Below, in pieces: positions 35,708 to 44,979 of a DNA stretch of 63,504 nt (the first letter of the stretch is position 1; each line of letters opens with the position of its first letter). The stretch covers positions 1 through 63,504 of the forward strand of contig CAZONK010000001.1 of NCBI GenBank assembly GCA_964581095.1, read 5' to 3'. The DNA is from SZUA-230 sp964581095 (lineage in GTDB: Bacteria > Bacteroidota > Bacteroidia > Cytophagales > Cyclobacteriaceae). The notes beneath the pieces are model-generated. The model saw only the letters and a program-made list of their open reading frames with translations, had not been told where the DNA came from and searched no databases. Made by a program: the position numbers and the translations under genes.

Positions 35708-38700
35708 ATGCCGCAATTTTCTCATCTTCATAACCATACCCAATACTCATTATTGGATGGAGCCGCCAGTATCCCCGGAATAATGAAAAAAGCCAGTGAA
35801 GATGGAATGACTGCGGTTGCGCTTACCGATCATGGCAACATGTTTGGTGCATTCAAATTTGTTGCGGAAGCAAGTAAATATAATATCAAACCCATTGTTG
35901 GTTGTGAATTTTACCTTGTTGAGGATCGTAAAAAACAAAAATTTGTTAAAGAAGATCGTGACAATAGACGCCATCAGTTATTACTGGCAAAAAATAAGGA
36001 AGGATATAAAAATTTATCAAAATTATGTTCACTGGGTTACATCGAAGGCATGTACTCCAAATGGCCCCGGGTTGACAAAGAATTAATAGAAAAATATCAC
36101 AAAGGTCTCATTGCTACTTCTTGCTGCCTGGCAGCAGAAATTCCCCAAACAATTCTCACTAAAGGAGAGGAAGAAGCGGAGGAAAAATTAAAATGGTGGC
36201 TTGATCTATTTGGGGAAGACTTCTACATCGAATTGCAACGTCATGACCTGAAGGAGCAGGGAATTGTAAATGATGTTCTAATTCGGTTTGCCAAAAAATA
36301 TAATATAAAGACGATCGCCACCAACGATTCCCATTATGTTGATCAGGAAGATTCCAATGCCCATGATATCCTGTTATGTGTGAATACGGCGGAATTACAA
36401 AGTAAACCCATCTGGAAAGGAGCCGGTTCGGGTGGAAGGGATTTTCGGTTCGGGTTTCCCAATAATGAGTTTTATTTCAAAACACAAAATGAAATGTTGG
36501 AATTGTTTTCAGATATACCCGAAGCAATAGACAACACGAACGAAATTGTAGATAAAGTTGAAGTTCTGGACTTAAAAAGGGACATTTTACTTCCTAATTT
36601 TCCACTTCCACCTGGGCATACAGACGCAGATGAATACCTCAAACACATCACATTCGCGGGTGCCAAATCACCAAAAAGATACGGTGAAATAACCAGTGAA
36701 GTTGAAGAACGCATTAATCACGAACTATCCATCGTGAAACACATGGGGTTTGCAGGGTATTTTCTGATAGTTGCAGATTTGATAAATGCGGGTCGAAATA
36801 TGGGTGTCATGATCGGACCTGGTCGTGGTTCTGCAGCTGGCTCGGTGGTTGCCTATTGTATAGGAATCACAAACATTGACCCAATTAAGTACAGCCTGAT
36901 ATTTGAACGTTTTCTCAATCCCGAGCGGATAAGTATGCCTGATATAGATACTGATTTCGATGATGAAGGACGCCAGAAAGTAATCGATTACGTTGTTGAA
37001 AAATATGGGTACAACCAGGTGGCACAGATTATCACATTTGGCACAATGGCTGCAAGAAGCTCTATACGAGATGTTGCCCGTGTTCGCGACCTTCCCCTCG
37101 CGGAATCAAATGCAATTGCAAAACTAGTCCCGGAACGACCAGGAACAACACTCCAAAAAGCTTTTGAAGAAGTAGCCGAACTTTCAGATATCCGGAGAGG
37201 GAAAGATGAACGTGGGAATGTAATCCAACTTGCGGAAAAATTGGAAGGCTCTATACGAAATACCGGAATTCATGCCGCCGGCGTAATAATTGCACCTGAC
37301 GATCTTACAAATTATATTCCGGTATCTACTTCAAAAGATTCAAACCTGCTTGTTACACAATTTGATGGTAAAGTCATCGAAGATGCAGGGATGTTGAAAA
37401 TGGATTTTCTGGGGTTGAAGACACTTTCAATTATTAAGGATGCAATTGAAATGATCCGACACACCAAAGGGGTTGATATAGATATAGACGCGATCCCATT
37501 TGATGACGTGAAAACATTTGAGTTATATCAGAATGCGAACACTATTGGAACATTTCAGTTCGAATCGCAGGGAATGCGAAAATATCTGCAGGCATTGAAA
37601 CCTACAGATATCGAAGATCTTATTGCCATGAATGCTCTGTATCGTCCTGGCCCAATGGAGTTTATTCCAAACTTTATTGATCGTAAACATGGAAAAGAAA
37701 AGGTAGTTTACCCCCATCCTCTACTGATAGACATCCTGAAAAACACACATGGTATCATGGTTTACCAGGAGCAAATTATGCAAACTGCCCAGATCATTGG
37801 TGGGTATTCTTTAGGACAGGCAGATTTACTCCGCAGGGCAATGGGTAAAAAGAAAAAAGATGAAATGGCCCGTCAAAAAGATATATTCGTTAAAGGAGCC
37901 AAAGAAAAACATGATATTAATGCAAAGAAGGCCGAGGATATTTTTGGGGTAATGGAAAAATTTGCAGCCTATGGCTTCAATCGTTCTCATTCTGCTGCAT
38001 ATTCCGTGGTAGCTTACCAAACTGCTTATCTAAAGGCCCATTACCCTGCAGAGTACATGGCTTCAGTATTAACCCATAACCAAAGCAACATTGATAAGAT
38101 CACTTTTTTTATGGATGAATGTCGTAAACAGGGTATCACGGTTTTGGGGCCCGAAATAAATGAAAGCCGGATGAAATTTACGGTAAACAAAAACGGGGAA
38201 ATACGATTTGGCCTGGGCGCAATAAAGGGAACAGGTGATGCAGCCGTAGAATCAATAATTGAAGAAAGGGATGAAAATGGAAATTTTGAAGAAATATTTG
38301 ATTTTGCATCAAGGGCAAACCTGAGAACGGTAAATAAAAAAACGTTTGAAAGCCTTGCCATGGCAGGGGCATTTGACAACTTTAAATCCTACAATCGTCG
38401 TCAATATTTAGAAAAACCAGAAAATGGGGATTCTTCACTAATCGAATTGGCAATAAAATATGGAAACAAAGCCCAGTTGGAGAAGAGTGCTTCACAACAT
38501 TCACTGTTTGGCGGAGATTCTGGCGTGGAAGTTGCCAAACCACAGTTCCCACCAATGGAGCCCTACAGTGAAATAGAAAAACTAAAAATTGAAAAAGAAG
38601 TTGTAGGATTCTACATTTCCGGACATCCCCTCGACCAGTTTAAAATTGACCTGAAGTATTTTTGTACTTGTTCTACAGATAAATATGAAGAATACCGCAA

Positions 38701-39265
38701 CCAGATAATTAACATTGGCGGCATTGTTACAAAATATATTGAACGCTATACAAAGACAGGAAAACCATTCGGATTATTCTCTATCGAGGATTTTAATGGT
38801 GTACTGGATATTGCAATGTTTGGAGAGGAATACCTGAAAAACAAACATTTCCTGAACCCTGGTAACTTCCTTTATTTAACCGGAAAAGTAGAAGAACGGT
38901 ATAAACAACCCGGGGTTTGGGAATTTCGACCAAAATTAATCCGCCTTCTAAATGATGTAAGGGATGAACTTGCTAAGGAACTGGTAATTGATATGGAAGT
39001 TTCTGACCTTTCTAAGGATATCATGGACAAAATTGAATCAGCAATACTTGCTTCTCCAGGAAAATGTAATCTGAAAGTAAATTTAACCGAGATTGAAAGT
39101 GGTTTGAAAGTTGACCTGATTTCAAAAAAATTTATGGTTGGAATAACCAATGAAATTGTGGAACAAATTGAGCACATTGACGGGCTTCGGATAGACATAA
39201 CAAGGAAAAAAATTGATGTTCCAAAAGACAAAAAACCTGACTATAAAAAATTTGCTAAGGCATAA
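35708..39265 (+). CDS. dnaE: DNA polymerase III alpha subunit
   Basis: Replicative polymerase catalytic subunit of 1185 aa. The PHP domain opens the protein (FSHLHNHTQYSLLDGAASI). Catalytic aspartates sit in PDIDTDFDDEGR (about 410-421). IRNTGIHAAGVIIAP and YRPGPMEFIPNFIDRKHG are in the palm and fingers. A helix-hairpin-helix and an OB fold (IINIGGIVTKYIERYTKTGKP) follow. Length is normal for DnaE1 of the phylum. The 186 bp upstream shows nothing further. Confidence 0.96.
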   Translation: MPQFSHLHNHTQYSLLDGAASIPGIMKKASEDGMTAVALTDHGNMFGAFKFVAEASKYNIKPIVGCEFYLVEDRKKQKFVKEDRDNRRHQLLLAKNKEGYKNLSKLCSLGYIEGMYSKWPRVDKELIEKYHKGLIATSCCLAAEIPQTILTKGEEEAEEKLKWWLDLFGEDFYIELQRHDLKEQGIVNDVLIRFAKKYNIKTIATNDSHYVDQEDSNAHDILLCVNTAELQSKPIWKGAGSGGRDFRFGFPNNEFYFKTQNEMLELFSDIPEAIDNTNEIVDKVEVLDLKRDILLPNFPLPPGHTDADEYLKHITFAGAKSPKRYGEITSEVEERINHELSIVKHMGFAGYFLIVADLINAGRNMGVMIGPGRGSAAGSVVAYCIGITNIDPIKYSLIFERFLNPERISMPDIDTDFDDEGRQKVIDYVVEKYGYNQVAQIITFGTMAARSSIRDVARVRDLPLAESNAIAKLVPERPGTTLQKAFEEVAELSDIRRGKDERGNVIQLAEKLEGSIRNTGIHAAGVIIAPDDLTNYIPVSTSKDSNLLVTQFDGKVIEDAGMLKMDFLGLKTLSIIKDAIEMIRHTKGVDIDIDAIPFDDVKTFELYQNANTIGTFQFESQGMRKYLQALKPTDIEDLIAMNALYRPGPMEFIPNFIDRKHGKEKVVYPHPLLIDILKNTHGIMVYQEQIMQTAQIIGGYSLGQADLLRRAMGKKKKDEMARQKDIFVKGAKEKHDINAKKAEDIFGVMEKFAAYGFNRSHSAAYSVVAYQTAYLKAHYPAEYMASVLTHNQSNIDKITFFMDECRKQGITVLGPEINESRMKFTVNKNGEIRFGLGAIKGTGDAAVESIIEERDENGNFEEIFDFASRANLRTVNKKTFESLAMAGAFDNFKSYNRRQYLEKPENGDSSLIELAIKYGNKAQLEKSASQHSLFGGDSGVEVAKPQFPPMEPYSEIEKLKIEKEVVGFYISGHPLDQFKIDLKYFCTCSTDKYEEYRNQIINIGGIVTKYIERYTKTGKPFGLFSIEDFNGVLDIAMFGEEYLKNKHFLNPGNFLYLTGKVEERYKQPGVWEFRPKLIRLLNDVRDELAKELVIDMEVSDLSKDIMDKIESAILASPGKCNLKVNLTEIESGLKVDLISKKFMVGITNEIVEQIEHIDGLRIDITRKKIDVPKDKKPDYKKFAKA

Positions 39266-39330
39266 GGAACAAAAAACTATATATTTGCGTTTTCATTTTC
39301 AAATACTATTAACACTATTTATTTACAACA

Positions 39331-39651
39331 ATGAGCACAATTGAAATTAACGACGATAATTTTGAAGAAATACTAAAAACAGATAAACCGGTTATGGTTG
39401 ATTTTTGGGCAGAATGGTGTGGCCCTTGTAAAATGATTGGTCCAGTTGTAGCCGAAATGGCTGGAGAATATGACGGTAAAGCCGTAATTGGAAAAGTAGA
39501 TGTTGACAATAATCCAGGAGTTTCAGCTAAGTTTGGCATTCGAAGCATACCAACATTACTATTTTTTAAAAATGGTGAGATTGTAGATAAGCAAATAGGA
39601 GCTGTACCTAAAACTGTACTGACGGGTAAACTTGATGCTCAGTTAGGATAA
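39331..39651 (+). CDS. trxA: Thioredoxin
   Basis: Cytosolic disulfide reductase of 106 aa. The active site is WCGPCK (C30, C33), the cis-proline loop is RSIPTL, and there is no signal peptide. A -7 box TATATTTG lies at 39280-39287. It follows dnaE by 65 bp on the same strand and ends at a clear terminator. Confidence 0.96.
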   Translation: MSTIEINDDNFEEILKTDKPVMVDFWAEWCGPCKMIGPVVAEMAGEYDGKAVIGKVDVDNNPGVSAKFGIRSIPTLLFFKNGEIVDKQIGAVPKTVLTGKLDAQLG

Positions 39652-39677
39652 TAAATAGTACCCATCAAGATCTTCTA

Positions 39678-39707
39678 AAGTGTTCATATGACTGGACACT
39701 TTTTTTT
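39678..39707 (+). terminator. trxA terminator
   Basis: AAGTGTTC (39678-39685) pairs with GGACACTT (39694-39701, one G-T pair), with an 8-nt loop. A run of T follows to 39707. Confidence 0.8.
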
Positions 39708-39708
39708 C

Positions 39709-40131
39709 TTAAATTCTATTCGAGAAAAATAAAATTCCAAACCCGATGAGTACAAGTATGATTCCAAGTACTCCTAAGATCATTGGGAAAAAATATAGGT
39801 GTGAAAAATCATCAATTGCAATTTGCTGAGGAACCTGGGGGTTAATAAAAATTGCTAAGGAATCCTCTATCAAAAAATCCGGAGGAGAACGAAAAACATC
39901 TGATGTGTAGGCCAGTGTATCTTCTTCCCAAACGTAAGATATAATGGGAGCTGCACCTCCTTCTGCCGGATCTACAATCAATGAAAACACCATCCCTTTT
40001 GATTGTTCCCAGTTATCTTTTATGTCTTTTACTTCAATTAGGTAATAACCGGTTACCGTAATCAGGATTAGTCCTGCAATACTGAAGATCCATGCAGCAA
40101 TCCCGATGCCTCTATCTCCTTGATTTTCCAT
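39709..40131 (-). CDS. DUF3592-type membrane protein
   Basis: Protein of 140 aa with a TM helix at each end (about 10-30 and 112-135) and a central beta domain with the pattern SKGMVFSLIVDPAEGGAAPIISYVW and INPQVPQQIAIDDF. This is the DUF3592 layout, whose role is unknown. It stands alone between the trxA terminator and a transposase gene. Confidence 0.7.
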   Translation of the reverse strand: MENQGDRGIGIAAWIFSIAGLILITVTGYYLIEVKDIKDNWEQSKGMVFSLIVDPAEGGAAPIISYVWEEDTLAYTSDVFRSPPDFLIEDSLAIFINPQVPQQIAIDDFSHLYFFPMILGVLGIILVLIGFGILFFSNRI

Positions 40132-40240
40132 GATAGTTTCAGATCATATTTCAATTTAAATTTAATCTGTTTGTTTTGCAATGCAGCTGAATAATATCAA
40201 AAAGAATTGATGTTATCAGTACTGAGAATCACGGATATAC

Positions 40241-40855
40241 TCATCCAGTATATTTTGACTCCATTGTTTTAAGTTTTTTAGCATCTGTAAACGATTTCTC
40301 ATGAAATTGCTTAAATGCATTTTTACTACCAAACCAATCTATTATTTCCTTCGTATTCAAAAATGTGTCCTGTTCTGATAGTGCAATAAGGTAACTGCAA
40401 AATGGCCAGTCTTCAATTTTATTTGTAAAGCCATGGTGCACGGGATTGTGGTGGATGTAAAATATTATGTTTGTTAAATAAGTATCAGAGTTGATTTCAT
40501 TCTTTTTAAAATTAGGGGTGAAGAGGCTCCCTCTTCTTTTATACATCTTATTGTAGGCCTGAGTATAACTGCTAAACAGATTAGCAAATTGTTTGCTAAA
40601 ACGGAATTCCATCAACTCTTGGAAAGTACCAAACTTTCCAAGAGTTGAATAATTCATTTTTAACTGATCTTCACCCAAAGTTCTAATCAAAAAATGAAAA
40701 TGATTTGGCATCAGGCAATAAGCATACGTTTCAGCAATAGACTCGATATATTTTACCCATTGCTGTAAGAAGTAACGATAATTTTCATCATTTCTAAACA
40801 GGTTCTCACTTCCATTTGCCCTGTTATAAATATGATAAATTGTATCCGGTTGCAT
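40241..40855 (-). mobile_element. REP-associated tyrosine (Y1) transposase
   Basis: Second RAYT-type protein (204 aa). Motifs are DTIYHIYNRANGSENLF, CLMPNHFHFLIRT, AYNKMYKRRGSLF and IIFYIHHNPVHHG. It is related to but clearly different from the copy at 15959. The linker at residues 70-82 is encoded by a perfect 16-bp inverted repeat. I see no REP array at its flanks. It lies 30 bp upstream of the pruA stop codon on the same strand. Confidence 0.87.
40612..40648. repeat. Perfect 16-bp inverted repeat inside transposase gene
   Basis: TCAACTCTTGGAAAGT (40612-40627), loop ACCAA, then ACTTTCCAAGAGTTGA (40633-40648). It encodes the variable linker of the protein (YSTLGKFGTFQEL). A hairpin this perfect inside coding DNA is unlikely by chance and could be a REP inserted in frame. 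Confidence 0.8.
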
Positions 40856-40884
40856 GGTTCTTAAAGTTGTAGGTTGTAGAACTA

Positions 40885-42510
40885 TTATCCTAAGAACGGA
40901 TACCTATAGTCGGTAGGTGGTACAAATGTTTCTTTAATTGTTCGTTGTGATATCCAGCGCTGCAGGTTCAGTTTTGAGCCAGCTTTATCATTCGTACCCG
41001 ATGCCCTTGCTCCTCCAAAAGGCTGCTGCCCCACAACAGCACCGGTAGGTTTGTCATTTATATAAAAATTCCCGGCAGAATTAACAAGTACCTGGCTGGC
41101 CCTTTCAGCAGCATAGCGGTCTTGTGAAAATACTGCTCCGGTTAAGGCAAAAGGTGATGTGTCGTCCACAAGTTTAAGTGTTTCTTCAAACTCATCACTT
41201 TTGTACACATAAATTGTAATTACAGGGCCGAATATTTCCTCACACATTGTTACATATTTAGGATCTTTTGTCAGTATCACAGTAGGTTCAATGAAATATC
41301 CGGTCGATTTATCACAACCTCCTCCAATGAGAATCTCTGCATTGTCATCCGACTTAGCTCCATCGAGATACTTACAAATGCTATCAAAAGCTTTTTCATC
41401 GATTACCGCATTAAAGAAGTTTGAAAAATCTTCAACACCACCAACTTTAAAATCTTTGATGTCATCAAGGACATATCCTTTCACCTCTTCCCACATAGTA
41501 TCCGGAATATATGCCCTGGAAGCCGCGGAACATTTTTGTCCCTGGTATTCAAATGCACCTCTTGTAATTGCAGTTGCCACAGATTTGGCATCGGCTGATT
41601 TATGAGCGATAATAAAATCTTTCCCGCCTGTTTCGCCAACAATCCTTGGATAAGATTTATAATTGGAAATATTAGTACCGATGGTTTTCCAGATATGTTG
41701 AAATACTCCAGTACTCCCGGTAAAATGTATTCCTCCAAAATCCCTGTGATTAAAAATAACTTCTCCAGCCTGGGGACCACTTACATACACGAGGTTAATT
41801 ACCCCGGCAGGTAAACCGGCCTCTATGAAAATTTGCATAAGCAAACTAGCTGTATAAATTGATGAATTTGCGGGTTTCCAAACTATAGTATTTCCCATCA
41901 TGGCCGGGGCAGTTGGAAGATTGCCGGCAATGGAAGTAAAATTAAATGGGGTAAGTGCAAATACAAATCCCTCAAGCGGGCGATGTTCAACCCTGTTCCA
42001 TATACCTGCTGATGATTCCGGCTGATCTGCATAAATCTCCGCCATAAACTTAACATTGTACCGGAAGAAATCTGCCAATTCAGCAACTGCATCAATTTCA
42101 GATTGAAAGGGGTTCTTTGACTGAGCAAGCATGGTGGCGGCATTAAGCTTCGACCTGTAAGGACCCGAAATCAGATCAGCGGCTTTCAGAAAGACTGAAG
42201 CCCTGTGCTCCCAGGACAAGTTAGCCCATTTTTCTTTGGCCGCCATCGCTGCATTTATGGCTTGCTCCACATGCTCGGCACTACCGGCATTAAAATACCC
42301 TAATATATGTTTGTGATCGTGCGGAGGACTCATTGCCACTTTTTTATCCGTACGAACTTCTTCCCCTCCTATATACATCGGTACTTCTATTTCCATTGAA
42401 CGAGCTGTAGCTATTGCATTCTGCAACTCATCACGCTCTTTAGAACCAGGTGCATATGTTAATACCGGCTCATTAACCGGTTCGGGGACTTTGAAAAATC
42501 CTGTAGCCAT
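40885..42510 (-). CDS. pruA: 1-pyrroline-5-carboxylate dehydrogenase
   Basis: NAD-dependent aldehyde dehydrogenase that oxidises glutamate semialdehyde to glutamate in proline breakdown (541 aa). Catalytic residues are E293 (VGETGGKDF) and C327 (GQKCSAAS). ALTPFNFTSIAGNLPTAP (about 185-202) and the C-terminal PFGGARASGTNDKAG are P5CDH-type motifs. A -7 box TATTTTTG lies at 42552-42559 (minus strand). No proline dehydrogenase adjoins it, so it is the stand-alone type. Confidence 0.95.
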   Translation of the reverse strand: MATGFFKVPEPVNEPVLTYAPGSKERDELQNAIATARSMEIEVPMYIGGEEVRTDKKVAMSPPHDHKHILGYFNAGSAEHVEQAINAAMAAKEKWANLSWEHRASVFLKAADLISGPYRSKLNAATMLAQSKNPFQSEIDAVAELADFFRYNVKFMAEIYADQPESSAGIWNRVEHRPLEGFVFALTPFNFTSIAGNLPTAPAMMGNTIVWKPANSSIYTASLLMQIFIEAGLPAGVINLVYVSGPQAGEVIFNHRDFGGIHFTGSTGVFQHIWKTIGTNISNYKSYPRIVGETGGKDFIIAHKSADAKSVATAITRGAFEYQGQKCSAASRAYIPDTMWEEVKGYVLDDIKDFKVGGVEDFSNFFNAVIDEKAFDSICKYLDGAKSDDNAEILIGGGCDKSTGYFIEPTVILTKDPKYVTMCEEIFGPVITIYVYKSDEFEETLKLVDDTSPFALTGAVFSQDRYAAERASQVLVNSAGNFYINDKPTGAVVGQQPFGGARASGTNDKAGSKLNLQRWISQRTIKETFVPPTDYRYPFLG

Positions 42511-42574
42511 TTTCTTTTTTTATTTTGTGTAAACGGTTAAATATTTGGCTGCAAAAATAGATATAAACCACAAC

Positions 42575-43273
42575 TTAAAGTAGAATTTTATACAACTCAC
42601 TTAGATGATTTATTTCATGACTTACGTCTTCATTATGGGATCTTTTTTGTGGATTATAATAGACCTGATCCATCCCTGCATTTTTTGCTCCTCCAATATC
42701 AGCTATCAGGTTATCTCCTATCATTATGCACTCTTCCGGTTTAGCCTGAATCCTTTCAAGAGCATACTTAAAAATAGCAATATCAGGCTTTTGCGCACCG
42801 GCACTTTCTGAAGTTACCATCACATCAAAATATTTCAACAACCCAGCCGATTCAAGCTTAATATTCTGAATTTCTTCAAATCCATTGGTTATAATATGCA
42901 TCTTATAGCTAGCTGAAAGTCTTGGAACCACTTCACCGGCATTATCAAGCAACTTTCCTTTTCTAGGACACTCCAGTAAGAAATAATCCTGTAAATCCAT
43001 CGCGCCTTCGAACCCATTCATGCCCAGACGTTCAACCACCAAAGGAAACCGTTCCAACCGAATTACATCTTTGTCAATCAGTCGCTGATCGAATTTTGTC
43101 CAGAGCTCTAAATTGATCCTGAAAAACTCATCGATAAAATCATCAGAACTTAAATTATCAAACCTGTTAAGTTGAAAATGATCAAACATTTCATTTAACG
43201 TATCCCTGGCATTTGTATGGTAATCCCAGATTGTTTCATCGAGGTCAAAAAATATGTGTTTGTATTTCTTCAA
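42575..43273 (-). CDS. YjjG-family HAD nucleotidase
   Basis: HAD phosphatase of 232 aa, probably acting on noncanonical pyrimidine nucleotides. The nucleophile and acid are D10 and D12 (FFDLDETIWDY). ITNGFEEIQNIKLESAGL and IMIGDNLIADIGGAKNAGM are the later HAD motifs. It follows the ArsR-type regulator by 16 bp, so the two are likely one operon. Confidence 0.87.
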   Translation of the reverse strand: MKKYKHIFFDLDETIWDYHTNARDTLNEMFDHFQLNRFDNLSSDDFIDEFFRINLELWTKFDQRLIDKDVIRLERFPLVVERLGMNGFEGAMDLQDYFLLECPRKGKLLDNAGEVVPRLSASYKMHIITNGFEEIQNIKLESAGLLKYFDVMVTSESAGAQKPDIAIFKYALERIQAKPEECIMIGDNLIADIGGAKNAGMDQVYYNPQKRSHNEDVSHEINHLSELYKILL

Positions 43274-43289
43274 TTTATAATATTAAATT

Positions 43290-43673
43290 TCAGGATTTCC
43301 ATTTTTTACCCTCTACCTTATTCTTTGATAATTCCCTGTTGGAAAAGAGTGTATTGTAGTTTCGTATATCAGAGTCCAGAACAGAATCATTTTTGAGAAA
43401 ATTAAATACTTGTGGTACAATGTCCATTGCTTCATCTTTTATATAATAAAAAACCCATTGATCGAGTTTTCTTGATGAAACTATTCCGGCATTTTTAAGA
43501 TAGGTAAGATGTCGTGCGGTCTTGGTTTGAGTGAAATCAAATATCATCTCAAAGTCAGAAATTGTTAATTCTTTATTTTTGAAAAGTAAGTACAACATTC
43601 TAATGCGGGTTTCATCTGCAAGCGCCTTAAAAAACTGTGCACCAAATGTTACGTTTAAGCTTTTTAGACGCAT
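43290..43673 (-). CDS. ArsR-family transcriptional regulator
   Basis: Winged-helix protein of 127 aa (FKALADETRIRMLYLLFKNKELTISDFEMIFDFTQTKTARHLTYLKNAGIV in parts). There is no obvious metal-binding cysteine motif, so the signal is unclear. It is co-oriented with and 16 bp upstream of the HAD nucleotidase. It is divergent from the next secreted protein gene, and both promoters fall in the short gap. Confidence 0.88.
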   Translation of the reverse strand: MRLKSLNVTFGAQFFKALADETRIRMLYLLFKNKELTISDFEMIFDFTQTKTARHLTYLKNAGIVSSRKLDQWVFYYIKDEAMDIVPQVFNFLKNDSVLDSDIRNYNTLFSNRELSKNKVEGKKWKS

Positions 43674-43681
43674 GTTATACT

Positions 43682-43719
43682 TATCTTTGCTGTGTTTTAC
43701 TTGCTAATTTATATCTTTG
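43682..43719 (+). promoter_or_regulatory. -7 promoter elements for the 225-aa class protein
   Basis: TATCTTTG occurs at 43682-43689 and 43712-43719, both matching TAnnTTTG. The second places the transcript start near 43726, downstream of a GTG at 43692 but upstream of the GTG at 43743. Confidence 0.5.
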
Positions 43720-43742
43720 AAAAATATAATTATCAAAACAGG

Positions 43743-44369
43743 GTGAATTTCAAACGTATCATAGCTTTATTTTTATTGATTACCAGTATTCAGGGTTCAA
43801 ATGCGTTTGCTCAATTCGGATCTAAAAAGGAAAAAATTGTTCAATTCTCCGGAATCGTTATTGGTGAGAATAATCTGCAATTACCTGGAGTTCACATCTA
43901 CGTTCCAAAAAGTGGCAGAGGTACAACCTCAAATGTGTATGGTTATTTTTCTATGCCGGTAATCGTGGGCGATAGTATTGTGTTCAGTTCTGTTGGGTAT
44001 GAGAAATTCAGTGTTATCATTCCTGATGGCAGGGAACGTATCAGGGCCCAGATAAAATTAACAGTAGATATTACCTATCTCGAAAACGTTGATATTTCAC
44101 CATTCTTATCTGAGGAAAATTTCAAACAAGCTATTCTGGCTTTGGAATTACCAAATGAAGAGGACCTGATAGCGCAAAGGCTTGATGGAGCTTCAATGGC
44201 CTATATGATTCAAAATACACCTTACGATGGAGCGTTAAATGCGAGATATTATTTAAATCAGCAAATCTATTACCAGCAGGATAAATACATGCCCCGAAGC
44301 AATCCTTTATTGAATCCATTTGCCTGGGCCCAATTCTTCAAGTCCATAAAAAAGGATAAGAATAAATAA
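43743..44369 (+). CDS. Secreted carboxypeptidase-regulatory-like domain protein
   Basis: About 208 aa from a GTG start at 43743. That start gives a clean signal peptide (FKRIIALFLLITSIQGSNAFA) split by a basic head, and it lies after the predicted transcript start. The open frame runs back to another GTG at 43692. The mature N-terminus is a carboxypeptidase-like regulatory fold (FSGIVIGENNLQLPGVHIYV...NVYGYFSMPV), as found on TonB-linked proteins. The C-terminal part is of unknown type. Envelope location is likely. Confidence 0.78.
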   Translation: MNFKRIIALFLLITSIQGSNAFAQFGSKKEKIVQFSGIVIGENNLQLPGVHIYVPKSGRGTTSNVYGYFSMPVIVGDSIVFSSVGYEKFSVIIPDGRERIRAQIKLTVDITYLENVDISPFLSEENFKQAILALELPNEEDLIAQRLDGASMAYMIQNTPYDGALNARYYLNQQIYYQQDKYMPRSNPLLNPFAWAQFFKSIKKDKNK

Positions 44370-44391
44370 ATGTGACAGTTGAATTCCTGCA

Positions 44392-44484
44392 TCACAAGAA
44401 TATCGTAATCAAAATAAGGATAATCAGCATCAGGTAAATTATCCCGATAATCACTTTATAAAAATTAAATTCTCGTTTTTTCAT
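44392..44484 (-). CDS. 30-aa single-TM microprotein with strong Shine-Dalgarno
   Basis: Reads MKKREFNFYK then a hydrophobic helix (VIIGIIYLMLIILILITIFL) to a TGA stop at 44392. An AGGAGGG sequence (plus-strand 44490-44496) lies 5 bp before the ATG at 44484. Such a Shine-Dalgarno is unusual among genes here, which argues for translation. The basic head and single helix predict an inner-membrane microprotein. It lies in a 350-bp stretch that would otherwise be empty. No homologue is known to me. Confidence 0.5.
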   Translation of the reverse strand: MKKREFNFYKVIIGIIYLMLIILILITIFL

Positions 44485-44637
44485 AGCATCCCTCCTGTTC
44501 TTTTTCGTTCTTGTATAGTATAGTGCAGATTCTGTACCGGAAAAGAAAATGTTGATTTCAGGCTTCTAATAGCCAATTTCAATTTCCAATTTATGGTATT
44601 TCATCCATTTTATGGACTTTATTCCCATTTTGGGATA

Positions 44638-44714
44638 GGATGTGGCACCCGTCCGAACGGAATTATCCGGGCAGGCAGCCCGGTTAGCACACCCCGATAG
44701 GTCGGGAGGGCCGC
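44638..44714 (+). pseudogene. tRNA-Pro-like fragment
   Basis: GGATGTGGC (44638-44646) matches the 5' end of the tRNA-Pro at 44980. After 30 bp of other sequence, 44677-44714 matches tRNA bases 44993-45031 (AGCCCGGTTAGC, CACC, CG, TAGG, GGGCCGC shared) with a few changes and a 1-bp gap. The anticodon arm has become CCCGA-TAGG-TCGGG. No T arm or 3' acceptor remains. It lies 6 bp before the GIY-YIG gene. Confidence 0.6.
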
Positions 44715-44720
44715 ATTGAA

Positions 44721-44975
44721 ATGAATATTGTTTATATTCTCAAGTCAGAAACTACTGCACAATGGTACATTGGGTTTACCGAAAATCTAAACCTGAGATT
44801 GCTTGATCACAACACAAATAGATCTAAATGGACAAGATTTAAAGGGCCATGGCAACTAATATTTAAACGTGAATTTGTTAACAAATCGGATGCTTTGAAA
44901 TTTGAAAGACAACTTAAGAAATCAAGAAATAAGAGATATATTTGCGATCGTTTTCAAGAATATTTTCTTGAGTAA
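44721..44975 (+). CDS. Stand-alone GIY-YIG endonuclease-like protein
   Basis: An 84-aa single-domain GIY-YIG protein. NIVYILKSE and WYIGFTENLNLRLLDHN carry the first motif and the catalytic arginine (R28). E65 in KFERQLKKSRNKRYI fits the metal-binding glutamate. Such short proteins are common in Bacteroidota, often next to RNA genes. This one lies between a tRNA-like fragment (6 bp upstream) and a complete tRNA-Pro (4 bp downstream), consistent with insertion at the tRNA. Activity unproven. Confidence 0.85.
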   Translation: MNIVYILKSETTAQWYIGFTENLNLRLLDHNTNRSKWTRFKGPWQLIFKREFVNKSDALKFERQLKKSRNKRYICDRFQEYFLE

Positions 44976-44979
44976 AACA

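Noticed and set aside
43692..43742. N-terminal extension of the 208-aa secreted protein from an upstream GTG
   Set aside because: The extension overlaps a -7 promoter box and would bury the signal peptide behind 17 extra residues.
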